This document shows positions 1-8,577 of a stretch of DNA of 36,886 nt, in pieces. Each line of letters opens with the position of its first letter. Position 1 is the first letter of the stretch. The stretch is from an uncultured Oscillospiraceae bacterium (lineage in GTDB: Bacteria; Bacillota; Clostridia; Oscillospirales; Oscillospiraceae): assembly GCA_934561515.1 (NCBI GenBank), contig CAKTGM010000017.1:1-36886 (forward strand). Reading direction: 5' to 3'. Both the position numbers and the translations under genes were made by a program. The notes under the pieces were generated by a model. It had not been told where the DNA came from. It ran no database searches and saw nothing but the letters and a program-made list of their open reading frames with translations.

Positions 1-3000
1 CCCACGCCAACGCCGGCGGTAAAGCCGCCGCCTACGGTGAAAACCTCCCACTCCTTTTTTTCGGCGTTATAGCGGATCTCCGCTTCGTAAAAGCCCTCCA
101 ACTGCAAGTTGAGATCCGTGTTGGTGACCTTGCCGGCTATGGAGTTGGCTTTGTACTCCCCCTTGGGATCATAGGTTCCCTGGGCCATCTGGCTCAGGTC
201 CCCGGTACCGGGCACGCCCACCTCCAGGTTCTGCGTCAGCACATTCGCACCCAAGGCCACGCCGTCCTCGGAATAGTCCATGTCCTCCATCTCCAGCGTG
301 TTGTACCCGGCCCAAATCATGGCACGGAACACGGAGGGATCTTCGCTGGGGGTGATAATCATTTTGAACACGGAAGTGTCCACCGGACCGCTCAGATCAT
401 CCAGCCGTCCGGTCAGCACCTTGAGAATGTTACTATCGCCCACTCCGCCAAAGTCAACGTCATTCACTCCACTGGAGTCCTTCATCGTCAGCAGAATACC
501 GGTGACGCGCTCATCCTCAGTCACCTTGGGCACTCGGGTCAGATCAACGACCCGGAAGGGCATTATTTTCTCTTGCAGCAGGCTGCCGTTCAGGCTCAGC
601 TGCGTTTTCATACCCACATCCTTGCCGTCGGCGATCCATCCAGAGGTGGTCATGGTGGCCTCGGTGAGGGTCAGATCGTTTTCCGCTACGGGGATGGATG
701 AGAAGGGATACTGCTTGGTACTGCTGCTCTGGGCGGCAGGAAGAACGCCGTATTCGTCCGCCAGCTTGAGACTGTAATTCTTCGCGTTGGCAATATCCTC
801 GCCCCAGAGGAACATGGTGGTGTGCAGGCTTGCTGTTTTAAAGCTGCTGTTAGGGCCGATCTTCCCAGTCGAGCTGCGGACATCCACCTTCTGACCGTTG
901 GCAAGACCGTAATCAACGCTTTGCGCCACAATGAAGGGTTTGTTTTCCTCCCCCGCCGGCACGCGCTCCAGAGAGACAACGCCCTCTGCGGTGCGCATTA
1001 CATCGTCCACGCCCAGCTTGCCGTTGACGGTCAGCAGCAGCGGATAGTACTTGTCGCCGTCAATTGCGCTGATCTCCAGAATGTACTCCAGCTGATCCAG
1101 AGCGGAAAGCGCCGTGGTGTTGCTCTCGCCCTTTTCGGCCGACCAGAACTGGGTGGAATCCAGATAGACGGTTATATTTCCCGCCGCATCCGTGGTATAG
1201 GTGTCGCCGGTGATGCCGCTGACAAGTGCTCCTGCCCTGGAGCCCAGCAGAGCTGTCTCGCAGTAGCCTCCGTTTTTATAAACGCCGCCGCGAACGGTCA
1301 CCGTCTTGTTCGCCAGCGGATCGCCGCCCGGCGTGATGAGCGTCACAGATGCCCGGGCGACTCGCCGAAGGCTGAAGGTATTCAAGGGATAAAGCTGCAG
1401 TTTTGTGGCATCCCGCTCGCCGGAACGCAGATTTTCTTTATAGATGGTGCCCAGATAAATATCCGCGCCGGAGCCGGACCGCAGAGACACCTCACTGGCG
1501 ATTCCGTTGGGTTCGTAAAGCGCCAGCACGCCTTCACTGTTGGTCGTGACCGTTTTGGGCACACCTTTGCCGTCGGTGTATTGCAGCGTAGTTTCCGCTG
1601 CAGGCGTCAGCTGGAAGAGATAGAACTTATTTTGCAGCGTTTTCGCTGTCACCTGTACGGCGGCACGCATACCCGTGGCGGCATGGGTAGCCGTGACGGT
1701 TGCGCTGCCGTTGGCCAAGCCGGACAGCGCCATTTTGGTTTCGGGAAGGTAGGAATCAAAGGAGAAGTTTCTGATGTCCTCATACAGTCCGCCCTGCTTG
1801 TAGTTGACGGAAATGGCATTGTTGTTGCTGGAGAGCCACCGGATGCCGTCTTTAAAGGAGTTCCATCCGTACTCGTCATAGTTGATGCCTATGTACTCGA
1901 TCAGCCCCAACTCCTGGCGCAGCTGCAAAATTTTAGCTGTATCGGTGGGCAGGGTGCCGCTGACCTTGGAGGTATTGTCCATGGTCAGCGCAGAAATCGT
2001 CTTTCCTTTGTCGTTCTGCACCTTCAGTGCGTCGGCATCGTAGACATACAGGGGGAAGGAGTCGGTGCTGGGAGATTCCTCACCAGGGTTCTCCACGCTC
2101 AAAACCACCTGATAGGTGTCCTTTAGATTGCCGGCCTTCACACTCTGTAATGGCAGGGAGAAACTTCCGGAGGTACCGGATAGGCGCTCACGGGCCACCT
2201 CTTGGGTGTTGTTGTCCTCTGTGACACGGGTAATGGTCAGCGTGGGCGGTTGAGAGGCGCCGTCAGTGGCGTTTTCCACCGACCAGTTGATATTGACGGC
2301 GCCGTCGGTATCCTTGAGGTAAATGCTCTGGGGCGGTGTCAGCTTGGCCGTGGCAGGCGGTGCCTGCACGATGATCCAGGCAAGTGCCGACAGTCGGACG
2401 TTCTCACCCTCGGCGTTGGGGTGCGGCATGGAGACACATACCGTGTAGGCCGGGGTATTTCCGCTGGAGAGCTGGGAGAGCACATTCTCCTTGATCCGCA
2501 CGCTGTTTTCATCTTTGCGGGCGGTATAAGTCGCAACGGGATCGCGGCCGCTCAGCGCCGCATCATTCTCGTAGTTGCCCTCATACAGGTCAATCCTGTA
2601 ATTGAACTCTTTGTTCGGTGCCATCAGCGCGGCGTTGGAGCTCCACAGCACGGTGGCGGGCTGATTTTTCCGCGTCACGATGGACGCGCCGCCGGGAATC
2701 ACCAGTGCCAGGGAATCGCCTGCCGTCACGGTATAGGGCTTTGACTCGCCCGTCACATCATCGGCAGCGTCCTCAGTCCCGTTGTCCGCCGTAAAGGTAA
2801 AGGTGACGGTTCCCACCTTGGTTCCTGTGGTGGCAACAAGGCCGGTATCCTCGTCGATGGCGGCAATGAGCGGGTCACTGCTGCTCCATTTACCGGTGGT
2901 GTAGCTGGCTTGCTCACCGTTTTCCCCAAAAACCTCGGCCTTAAGCGTGGGGCGGGCGGCTTCGGCGAGGGAAATCGTATAGTCGGCGTCATTCGCTTCC

Positions 3001-5246
3001 GGGACGATGGTCACCGTGTGCGCGGAAACTTTCCTTAGCACCGTGAACTGCCGGGTCAGGGGAAGAACATTCACCCAGTTAGGAGCGTCTTTCGTGCCCT
3101 CGTTGGCCTGAAGCGTCGCCGTGTAGGTGCGGTCGGAAGCAGAGGGTGCGATTGCGTAGTCGTGAACGGTGAAGGCTTCGTTCTCTGTGTCCAGATAGAC
3201 CTGCAGATGGATTGGTTCAACTGTGGAGTCATCCCTCAGCTCGAGGCGGAAAGGGGCTTCCTTCGGCTCTGTGCCTTCCGGGGTGTGATAATTGCTGTAT
3301 ACGGTCTTGTAGGCCTGCGCCATGTTGGCCTGCATCGTGAACGATGCCTTGCCGTTGGCGTAGGTGGCCGTCAGTTCGGTGGGAGCGTTGCGCATCAAGA
3401 CGCTCTCCAGCGTAACGTCGGTAATCGGGTCGCTTGGATAGAGTGCGGTATCCAGCATATGACCGAAAACATCCTTCACACCGGTCATACCATTGACGGT
3501 GACCGTGGTGGCATCCATATCCTGCACTGGATACCAGAGCATTGCCGTGACGCCGTAGCTGTTCATGGAAAGCTCAGCGGCGGTATACTCTTTGCCATTG
3601 ATGGTCACGCTGGCGTTTCTAAGATCCACGAACTCGTTAAAGGTAACTGTGATGGGCACGTGCTGCCCGCTGGCATAGGTTCCCGCCGGGGCCGTGACGC
3701 TTTGAATGGTGGGGGCGTCCGTGTCCAACAGCTCGGCGGTGACGTTGCTGTTCTTGGTGGTGGCGTAGGAATTTTGGATCTCGCCCTGTACACTTTTCAT
3801 ATACAGTCGGAAGGGCAGCCAGTACTGCTGATCCCCTCTGTTTTGCGTGGTAGACTGCAGGGAGATGTTGACCGTTTCGCCCTTGTTAATCGTACAGTTC
3901 AGCGCTTTTGTTCTGTTTTTGCTGAGCTCCAGAGTGCTTCCATTGAACTTGTACTCCGTCAGATAGAACGGGGCATAGGGCTGGTCTCTATACCAGCCAT
4001 ACGGCGCATCGCCAGTATAGGCAGCTGCGCTGGTACTCCAGTTAAACTCGATGCTGGCGTCGATTTGGTATGGTTGATAAAATGGGTCGGAGCCGGCGGG
4101 AAGCACCGAGTTGCGGGCACCCTCCAGAATTCTGATGGTATCGCTTAACGCAACGAAGTCCGGATTGTTGGCACCGAGGGCATTGTATTCATCTGCCAGC
4201 AAAGGAATAAACATATCCCCCTGTATTGTGGCGTTACTTTCGTGCCTTTCCTCATAGTCCGGCGCGGTCATTTCTGTTGTTATCGCGGGGGCGGGAACCG
4301 TCTTTATTAGCTTGAGCTGACAGTGGTCGGCATAGCTGGTGCCGTCATAGAACACCAGATTTTCCGCATCGTAAAATTCAATCATCCCCAGCAGGTCACC
4401 ATAGGAAAAAGAACCCTCGTGCCAGCCCATGGGACCTCCTTTGGTTTTAACATTGACAGTGATTTGACAACCACCTAAACTGGAATTCGGGCTGTCTAGC
4501 GTATAGGTTAGCTTGTAGGACCCGTCGCTTTGGAGTTCCCCACTCACCCCGCCTATCGAGACCTCCACATCGGTGATATACTCACTGAGCTGGCCTTTTT
4601 GAATGCGGTAGGAAAAGCCGACCGGTCTTCCTTTGTATACAGTAAAAGGCCCGGAGACACATCTGTTGTTGTTTGCGTAAATCCCCAGCGTTAGGCTCAT
4701 CATGCCGCTCATATCCACCGTCTCAACGCCCTCAGGCTTTGTGGCAGAGGCGGAATACTGCAAACTGATGCCCCGCAGCTCCAGCTGCTCCATCAGGCTA
4801 TTGAGATTCTCCAGAGCTTCCCCGGTAAACTCCCTGCCGGAGAAATAGGTGTCCTTGATCCGCTGCAGCTCCTGTTCTATTTGGATCATGGTCTTCAAAT
4901 CGCCCAGCGCCACCGGAGTCCCATCCACGTCGGCTATACGGGTGAGATCCGTGGCGGGATTTTCCAGCAGCTCCATGACAGCCGCCAGTGTCAACACCTG
5001 GCCGTCCAGCGTGATGGTTTGATCCACCTTGAAATTGCCGTCTTCATCCAGCAGCCCCAAAGCGTTCAGCATGGAAAGCACCTGGTCGCTGCTGCCGCCG
5101 GTCAAGGCGGAGAGCTGCTCCAAAATCGCCTGATTTTCCTTGGGTGTGTTGCCCAGCGAATCGCTCAGCGCTGCAAACGCCGCCGTCGGCAGCATGGTCA
5201 GCACCATGCAGCAGACGAGCAGGATGCTAAGTATTCGTTTTTTCAT
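1..5246 (-). CDS. giant exported Ig-like surface protein (N-terminal part, runs off left edge)
   Basis: An uninterrupted minus-strand frame of about 1,748 codons runs from ATG at 5246 off the window edge, so the C-terminus and any cell-wall anchor are unseen. An AGGAGG site lies 8 nt before the start. Residues 1-26 are a clear Sec signal peptide (basic MKKR, hydrophobic core, AFAA cleavage site). A helical N-terminal part of about 150 residues follows, then beta-rich repeats. Around 519-553 there is a bacterial Ig-type strand pattern (TYASGQHVPITVTFNE), and around 755-825 a Big_2-like domain (WSSSDPLIAAIDEDTG, then GTVTFTF). Near 1,200 there is another 'SSNNNAISV...NGSATVTA' Big-like stretch. 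This fits a secreted, wall-associated adhesin or S-layer-like protein; the ligand is unknown. Its start overlaps the stop of the upstream two-helix protein by 4 nt (ATGA), implying coupled translation. Confidence 0.85.
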   Translation of the reverse strand, partial: MKKRILSILLVCCMVLTMLPTAAFAALSDSLGNTPKENQAILEQLSALTGGSSDQVLSMLNALGLLDEDGNFKVDQTITLDGQVLTLAAVMELLENPATDLTRIADVDGTPVALGDLKTMIQIEQELQRIKDTYFSGREFTGEALENLNSLMEQLELRGISLQYSASATKPEGVETVDMSGMMSLTLGIYANNNRCVSGPFTVYKGRPVGFSYRIQKGQLSEYITDVEVSIGGVSGELQSDGSYKLTYTLDSPNSSLGGCQITVNVKTKGGPMGWHEGSFSYGDLLGMIEFYDAENLVFYDGTSYADHCQLKLIKTVPAPAITTEMTAPDYEERHESNATIQGDMFIPLLADEYNALGANNPDFVALSDTIRILEGARNSVLPAGSDPFYQPYQIDASIEFNWSTSAAAYTGDAPYGWYRDQPYAPFYLTEYKFNGSTLELSKNRTKALNCTINKGETVNISLQSTTQNRGDQQYWLPFRLYMKSVQGEIQNSYATTKNSNVTAELLDTDAPTIQSVTAPAGTYASGQHVPITVTFNEFVDLRNASVTINGKEYTAAELSMNSYGVTAMLWYPVQDMDATTVTVNGMTGVKDVFGHMLDTALYPSDPITDVTLESVLMRNAPTELTATYANGKASFTMQANMAQAYKTVYSNYHTPEGTEPKEAPFRLELRDDSTVEPIHLQVYLDTENEAFTVHDYAIAPSASDRTYTATLQANEGTKDAPNWVNVLPLTRQFTVLRKVSAHTVTIVPEANDADYTISLAEAARPTLKAEVFGENGEQASYTTGKWSSSDPLIAAIDEDTGLVATTGTKVGTVTFTFTADNGTEDAADDVTGESKPYTVTAGDSLALVIPGGASIVTRKNQPATVLWSSNAALMAPNKEFNYRIDLYEGNYENDAALSGRDPVATYTARKDENSVRIKENVLSQLSSGNTPAYTVCVSMPHPNAEGENVRLSALAWIIVQAPPATAKLTPPQSIYLKDTDGAVNINWSVENATDGASQPPTLTITRVTEDNNTQEVARERLSGTSGSFSLPLQSVKAGNLKDTYQVVLSVENPGEESPSTDSFPLYVYDADALKVQNDKGKTISALTMDNTSKVSGTLPTDTAKILQLRQELGLIEYIGINYDEYGWNSFKDGIRWLSSNNNAISVNYKQGGLYEDIRNFSFDSYLPETKMALSGLANGSATVTATHAATGMRAAVQVTAKTLQNKFYLFQLTPAAETTLQYTDGKGVPKTVTTNSEGVLALYEPNGIASEVSLRSGSGADIYLGTIYKENLRSGERDATKLQLYPLNTFSLRRVARASVTLITPGGDPLANKTVTVRGGVYKNGGYCETALLGSRAGALVSGITGDTYTTDAAGNITVYLDSTQFWSAEKGESNTTALSALDQLEYILEISAIDGDKYYPLLLTVNGKLGVDDVMRTAEGVVSLERVPAGEENKPFIVAQSVDYGLANGQKVDVRSSTGKIGPNSSFKTASLHTTMFLWGEDIANAKNYSLKLADEYGVLPAAQSSSTKQYPFSSIPVAENDLTLTEATMTTSGWIADGKDVGMKTQLSLNGSLLQEKIMPFRVVDLTRVPKVTEDERVTGILLTMKDSSGVNDVDFGGVGDSNILKVLTGRLDDLSGPVDTSVFKMIITPSEDPSVFRAMIWAGYNTLEMEDMDYSEDGVALGANVLTQNLEVGVPGTGDLSQMAQGTYDPKGEYKANSIAGKVTNTDLNLQLEGFYEAEIRYNAEKKEWEVFTVGGGFTAGVGV

Positions 5247-5596
5247 GTCGTTTTTCCCTCCTGTTTCTGCGGGTCTGGCTTGTCCGTCCCGTCTTTTTTC
5301 TGGTTTTCTCTGTTTCTGAGCCGGAAGCACAGCGCGGTGATCGCTGCCGCCGCGGCAAAGGAGACGACGGCCACCAGCACATAGCCGCCGGCGTCCTCCC
5401 GCAGCAGCATCGCGCCGAAGCTGCCCCATGCGGCGGTCTGCCCCGGAGCGATGAGCGTGCCCGCCGCCTGCATCAGCGCCGCACACAGCAGCATACACGC
5501 TGCGGAGAGGCTTATTGCCTCGCGCCGCTGCCTCCGGTGGGTATTTTTCCGCACCCGCTGTCTGACGAGTGCGACCCGCCTTGCGGTATCGTACAT
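5243..5596 (-). CDS. small two-helix membrane protein coupled to the giant surface protein
   Basis: 117 residues from ATG 5596, preceded by a purine-rich GGAAAGGGGG site about 8 nt upstream; longer in-frame starts lack a site. The N-terminus (about 1-30) is very basic (RRVALVRQRVRKNTHRRQRR) and probably cytoplasmic. Hydrophobic segments lie at about 32-52 and 73-93, followed by a charged tail rich in K, D, E and Q. I do not recognise a named family. The part from about residue 33 resembles the product at 6587-6847 (LCFRLRNRE versus LCFRIRQMNRE just after the second helix), so the two look like paralogues. The stop TGA overlaps the ATG of the giant exported gene. A role as membrane-bound regulator (for example anti-sigma-like) or export helper is only inference. 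An AT-rich TATATA stretch at 5654-5659 may hold its promoter, but no good -35 is visible. Confidence 0.75.
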   Translation of the reverse strand: MYDTARRVALVRQRVRKNTHRRQRREAISLSAACMLLCAALMQAAGTLIAPGQTAAWGSFGAMLLREDAGGYVLVAVVSFAAAAAITALCFRLRNRENQKKDGTDKPDPQKQEGKTT

Positions 5597-5699
5597 ATCG
5601 TTTGAACCCCCTTTCCGGTTTGCCTGAAACTGTGACCTAAAAACCCTTTCACTTATATAGGTACAAAAAATCGAAAAAACTCTCACCAAAAACGCAAAA

Positions 5700-5742
5700 T
5701 TTTTCAAAAAAATTTGAGAGCCGCCAAAAAGCAGCTCTCAAA
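5700..5742 (-). terminator. intrinsic terminator of the PrsW-like operon
   Basis: The arms 5713-5721 and 5734-5742 (TTTGAGAGC/GCTCTCAAA) are perfectly complementary. On the minus strand the hairpin is followed by a run of T. It lies just past the stop of the PrsW-like gene, so it ends that operon before the next one starts. Confidence 0.85.
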
Positions 5743-5755
5743 GAGGAAAATTCGG

Positions 5756-6385
5756 TTATTTTGTCCGCGCGGAACGGAAGGATGGCAGCGCGCCCGCCGT
5801 CATGAGCAGCGCCGGCAGGGCGTAGGCGATGTACTGCGCCGCGCCGCCATAGGCGATGAGCAGATTATAGATGGCGTGGAGGGTGATGGCCGCGCCCAAG
5901 AGGCCGCAGGTCCCGGCAATTTTCAGCCGCGTCCGCTGCCATGTGTATGCAAGCCCGCCGCCCACGATCAGGCCGCAGAGGACGTGCATGGCGCCCGCCC
6001 CGAAGCCGCGGAAGAAGATGAAGGAGAAGCGGTCCGCGCCGTTCTGGATGAGATAGCAGACGTTCTCGAAGGTGGCGAAGCTCAGGGCAATCGTGATGGC
6101 GGCGGGTTTGATCTTATCCCCCTCCGGCTCGAACACCAGAAGATAGAACACCAGCGGCAGAAGCTTCATCATTTCCTCCACCACCGGCGCGATCTCCGCC
6201 GTGGCGGCAAGGGCGTCCGCCTGACATACCGCCGCGAGGAAGGTGTTGATATAGGCCGAAAGCAGGCACACCCCCATCCCGGCAATGCAGAAGAGGAAAA
6301 AGCGGAGCTGCCGCCTGCCCATGCACAAAGCGGCTACCAGCAGGGGAGAGACCATGCAGATGAAGATATTTTCGATGTAGGTCAC
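5756..6385 (-). CDS. PrsW-like (glutamic-type) intramembrane protease
   Basis: 209 residues from GTG 6385, chosen because GTG overlaps the TGA of the preceding gene (GTGA) and leads straight into the first membrane helix. Several hydrophobic helices are present. The motifs match the PrsW/CPBP-like glutamic protease pattern: E70-E71-x-x-K74 (VVEEMMKLL), F106-E107-N108 in a helix, H134, and H170 in LHAIYN. PrsW of Bacillus subtilis makes the first cut in the anti-sigma factor RsiW; the substrate here is unknown. It is the last gene of an operon with two small membrane proteins and is closed by the hairpin at 5713-5742. A link to the two-helix proteins as substrates is an inference from position only. 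Confidence 0.75.
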   Translation of the reverse strand: MTYIENIFICMVSPLLVAALCMGRRQLRFFLFCIAGMGVCLLSAYINTFLAAVCQADALAATAEIAPVVEEMMKLLPLVFYLLVFEPEGDKIKPAAITIALSFATFENVCYLIQNGADRFSFIFFRGFGAGAMHVLCGLIVGGGLAYTWQRTRLKIAGTCGLLGAAITLHAIYNLLIAYGGAAQYIAYALPALLMTAGALPSFRSARTK

Positions 6386-6600
6386 GCGTCCACCGCCTTT
6401 CTCGCGGCGGGCAGCAGGCCGAGAATGGCAAGCGTCAGCAGCAGATACAGCGTCCAGTAGAGCGCGCCGAGGGCAAAGCAGCCGTAGAAGCACAGCAGCA
6501 GAAAGTAAGCCTGACGGTGGCTTTTGCGGCAGGCGATACCCGAAAGCAGCGCGCCGATGAACGTAGTCAGTAATTGCAGCAGGTTCTCAATCAGCTCCAT
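6382..6600 (-). CDS. small two-helix membrane protein
   Basis: 72 residues from ATG 6600 with a GAGGGG site upstream. Two hydrophobic helices (about 4-24 and 31-62) are joined by a short basic loop (CRKSHRQ), with a basic end (RKAVDA). It overlaps the end of the upstream gene by 14 nt and the PrsW-like gene by 4 nt, so all three are probably translated together. I do not recognise a family; a partner or chaperone of the protease is possible but unproven. Confidence 0.6.
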   Translation of the reverse strand: MELIENLLQLLTTFIGALLSGIACRKSHRQAYFLLLCFYGCFALGALYWTLYLLLTLAILGLLPAARKAVDA

Positions 6601-6847
6601 GAATCCCCTCGCTTTCCTCGTTCTGATCGTCCTCGCGGTTCATCTGCCGGATACGAAAGCACAGGATGGTCACGCACACGCCGAGCAAAAACGCCAAAAG
6701 CCCGATAACAATGTATCCCAAGGCCGCGCCGCCGTGAAAGATGCTGGCCGCCGTTTCAAAGCCGGAGTAGTCGCCGGTCTGTATCCGCGCGGCAATGCCG
6801 GGCATGGCGAGGGACGCGCCGATGAGCAGCGCAAGGCACGCCGCCAC
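6587..6847 (-). CDS. two-helix membrane protein, probably 5'-truncated paralogue of 5243-5596
   Basis: Up to 86 residues if read from GTG 6847. An in-frame TAG lies just upstream and no ribosome binding site is visible. The hydrophobic segments, the spacing and the motif after the second helix (LCFRIRQMNRED) match the 117-residue product at 5243-5596. The basic N-terminal third of that protein is missing here. Just upstream the sequence changes into a plus-strand gene fragment, so the 5' end appears to have been lost at a recombination junction near 6845-6850. Whether it is still expressed is unclear, because the operon promoter would have been lost too. Confidence 0.55.
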   Translation of the reverse strand: MAACLALLIGASLAMPGIAARIQTGDYSGFETAASIFHGGAALGYIVIGLLAFLLGVCVTILCFRIRQMNREDDQNEESEGIHGAD

Positions 6848-7013
6848 GGCGGAAGCCTATGCGGAGCTTGAAACGCTGCTGGAGAAGCATGGCTTTCTGA
6901 TCTATGAACTGATGAAACCGAATGATATTCAAAGGGACATCATCGACAAGGCCGGGGCAGATATGAAGGCATTTGAGCATGTCAACTACTGCCTTGCGGT
7001 CAGGAAAGATTAA
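6848..7013 (+). pseudogene. C-terminal fragment, probably of a class I SAM-dependent methyltransferase
   Basis: About 54 residues are readable in one frame, starting AEAYAELETLLEKHGF and ending VNYCLAVRKD at the TAA 7011-7013. The end (GFLIYELM... then HVNYCLAVRK) resembles the C-termini of small class I methyltransferases of Clostridia, recalled rather than searched. No start codon with a ribosome binding site belongs to it, and the frame upstream is merely the reverse of the minus-strand membrane gene. It therefore looks like a 5'-truncated remnant. Confidence 0.5.
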
Positions 7014-7032
7014 ATTGTATGGAGGTAAGATT

Positions 7033-7389
7033 ATGAAAAACATGAATCAACTGATCGGCTGCTGCGGACTGGATTGCGAAACCTGCGACGCCAGAATCGC
7101 AACGCTCACGAACGACAACGCCCTGCGCGAAAAAACTGCCGCCCTGTGGACAAAGCTCAACGGGGTAACGATCCTACCTGAAATGATCAACTGCACCGGC
7201 TGTCGTGTGGATGGCGCAAAAACGTCCTTCTGCGACAAGCTCTGCCCCGTACATAACTGCGTCCGGGAAAAGAGCCTTGATACCTGTGCCGACTGCCCGC
7301 AGATGGATAGCTGTCCAACGCTGGGGCAAATCGCCGTAAACAGCCCGTTTGTGCTGGAAAACCTGAAGGCGCTCCGCGAGGCGAAGTGA
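7033..7389 (+). CDS. DUF3795 cysteine-rich protein
   Basis: 118 residues from ATG 7033, 6 nt after GGAGGT (7021-7026). Twelve cysteines fall in clusters: C10, C11, C15, C18 (GCCGLDCETCDA), C54, C57, then C67, C71, C76, C85, C88, C94. The opening 'GCCGLDCETCDARIAT' followed by a helix starting LREK is typical of DUF3795 proteins, small cytoplasmic proteins thought to bind metal; their function is unknown. Its stop is followed closely by the next gene, so they may be co-transcribed. It appears intact although its surroundings are rearranged. Confidence 0.8.
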   Translation: MKNMNQLIGCCGLDCETCDARIATLTNDNALREKTAALWTKLNGVTILPEMINCTGCRVDGAKTSFCDKLCPVHNCVREKSLDTCADCPQMDSCPTLGQIAVNSPFVLENLKALREAK

Positions 7390-7412
7390 TTCTGGAGGAC
7401 ACTGGACAGATC

Positions 7413-7691
7413 ATGTCAAAACGAACACGACAATATATCGGGATTCTGGCAGCGCTTGCCGCCTACTACCTCGTTCACGAGGGCGCACATCTGCTGTATG
7501 CCCTGTTCACCGGCGTATTTAAGCAAATTGGGCTTATGGGACTTGGCGTTCAAATCGACGTCTGCGCCGAACGCATGACAGACACACAGCTCGGCATCTT
7601 TTGCCTTTTCGGTGCGCTGCTCTTTGTCAATGGGCTGGTATTCTGGAAGCGGGTACTGCCTGTCTACCGGCAGTCTTTTTCCGGGCGATGA
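7413..7691 (+). CDS. short HExxH membrane protein, probably truncated M50-type metallopeptidase
   Basis: 92 residues from ATG 7413. A GGAGGA site lies 13 nt before it, slightly far; the alternative GTG at 7386 overlaps the previous stop. The first helix carries HEGAH (YYLVHEGAHLLYAL), an HExxH zinc motif inside a membrane helix as in M50 site-2-type peptidases. A second hydrophobic stretch (LGIFCLFGALLFVNGLVFW) follows, then the frame ends. M50 enzymes need a second metal-ligand region with a conserved Asp, which is absent. The gene is therefore probably 3'-truncated or frameshifted, unless it belongs to a short non-catalytic group. Confidence 0.5.
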   Translation: MSKRTRQYIGILAALAAYYLVHEGAHLLYALFTGVFKQIGLMGLGVQIDVCAERMTDTQLGIFCLFGALLFVNGLVFWKRVLPVYRQSFSGR

Positions 7692-7707
7692 ACTTATAGG
7701 AGGAACT

Positions 7708-8541
7708 ATGAAACACTACAAGAAAACAATGACGATGCTGCTGACCGCAGCGATATTGCTGGTATCTGTTTTTATGACAGGGTGTACCAGTCTGACAGAG
7801 CCGAAAAACAGCACTCCATCCGGGACAGACGCGCCCGCCGAATCCGACGGCTTTGGCGTGTATGTCAAGCTGGAACGCGATGATGCCAGCTCTATCGCCC
7901 TGCACGGCGGCAGCAGCTTCACAAAGGTATGTGAGAATGCGGACGGCTCGCTGTTAAAGGCCGGTGAATGGATTTTCACCGGAGACGATATTGTACAGCT
8001 TTCCAAGAAAGACAACTGCTCCGTTCTTTTTACCGTCAGTGCCTGTGATGCCGACGATACGCTGCTGGGAGAAGGCACGTTCCTTTACGATGCGGCACAA
8101 GAAAAGCTGTATGTCACTATTTCTGAAAACGGCGTGACCTGCTCCACCTCCGATGCACCGGATGCCCCGGCAGATGTGCCGCCGGTGCTGACGCTGCCCA
8201 TTCTGGATGAGATCGACCGGAATGTGACCATCGGAACCTCCGGGTCTTCGCTGCTGGCCGTACAGGAGGCGGCCAAGCTGCTGGACTGGGGCGAGAACAC
8301 CGGCCTCGGTACGGATGAGATCAGCGACGCCGCCTCCACATGGCTGGCCGCAAAGAATAATGACCTGACCGACTGCCTGAAAAAGCTGGAGCTGGTGGAC
8401 GAAGCCTACCGGAAACTTCTGACCGACGAAGCACGGGAGCTGCTGGACAGCGCCGGGTGTGAAAATGTGGAAATCACTTGGGGCAGCGACCCGGTAGAGC
8501 CGGTGGAGGCCATCATGCAGGCGGCGGGGCTTCGCGGATGA
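7708..8541 (+). CDS. lipoprotein of unknown function
   Basis: 277 residues from ATG 7708, with AGGAGG 5 nt upstream. It has a lipoprotein signal: basic start, hydrophobic core, lipobox MTGC with lipidated Cys26. After a low-complexity linker (SGTDAPAESD) comes a beta-rich half to about residue 140. A proline-rich hinge follows, then a helical C-terminal half with many D and E. I know no family for it. It is anchored outside the membrane; its function cannot be told. The following GNAT gene starts 36 nt later and may share the transcript. Confidence 0.75.
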   Translation: MKHYKKTMTMLLTAAILLVSVFMTGCTSLTEPKNSTPSGTDAPAESDGFGVYVKLERDDASSIALHGGSSFTKVCENADGSLLKAGEWIFTGDDIVQLSKKDNCSVLFTVSACDADDTLLGEGTFLYDAAQEKLYVTISENGVTCSTSDAPDAPADVPPVLTLPILDEIDRNVTIGTSGSSLLAVQEAAKLLDWGENTGLGTDEISDAASTWLAAKNNDLTDCLKKLELVDEAYRKLLTDEARELLDSAGCENVEITWGSDPVEPVEAIMQAAGLRG

Positions 8542-8577
8542 TGCAGGCAGCTAATACGAAGAAAGGAAGTCCTGAAG

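Noticed and set aside
822..2126. 434-codon plus-strand frame
   Set aside because: Opposite the giant exported gene, which has a signal peptide, a ribosome binding site and Ig-like patterns; this frame has none.
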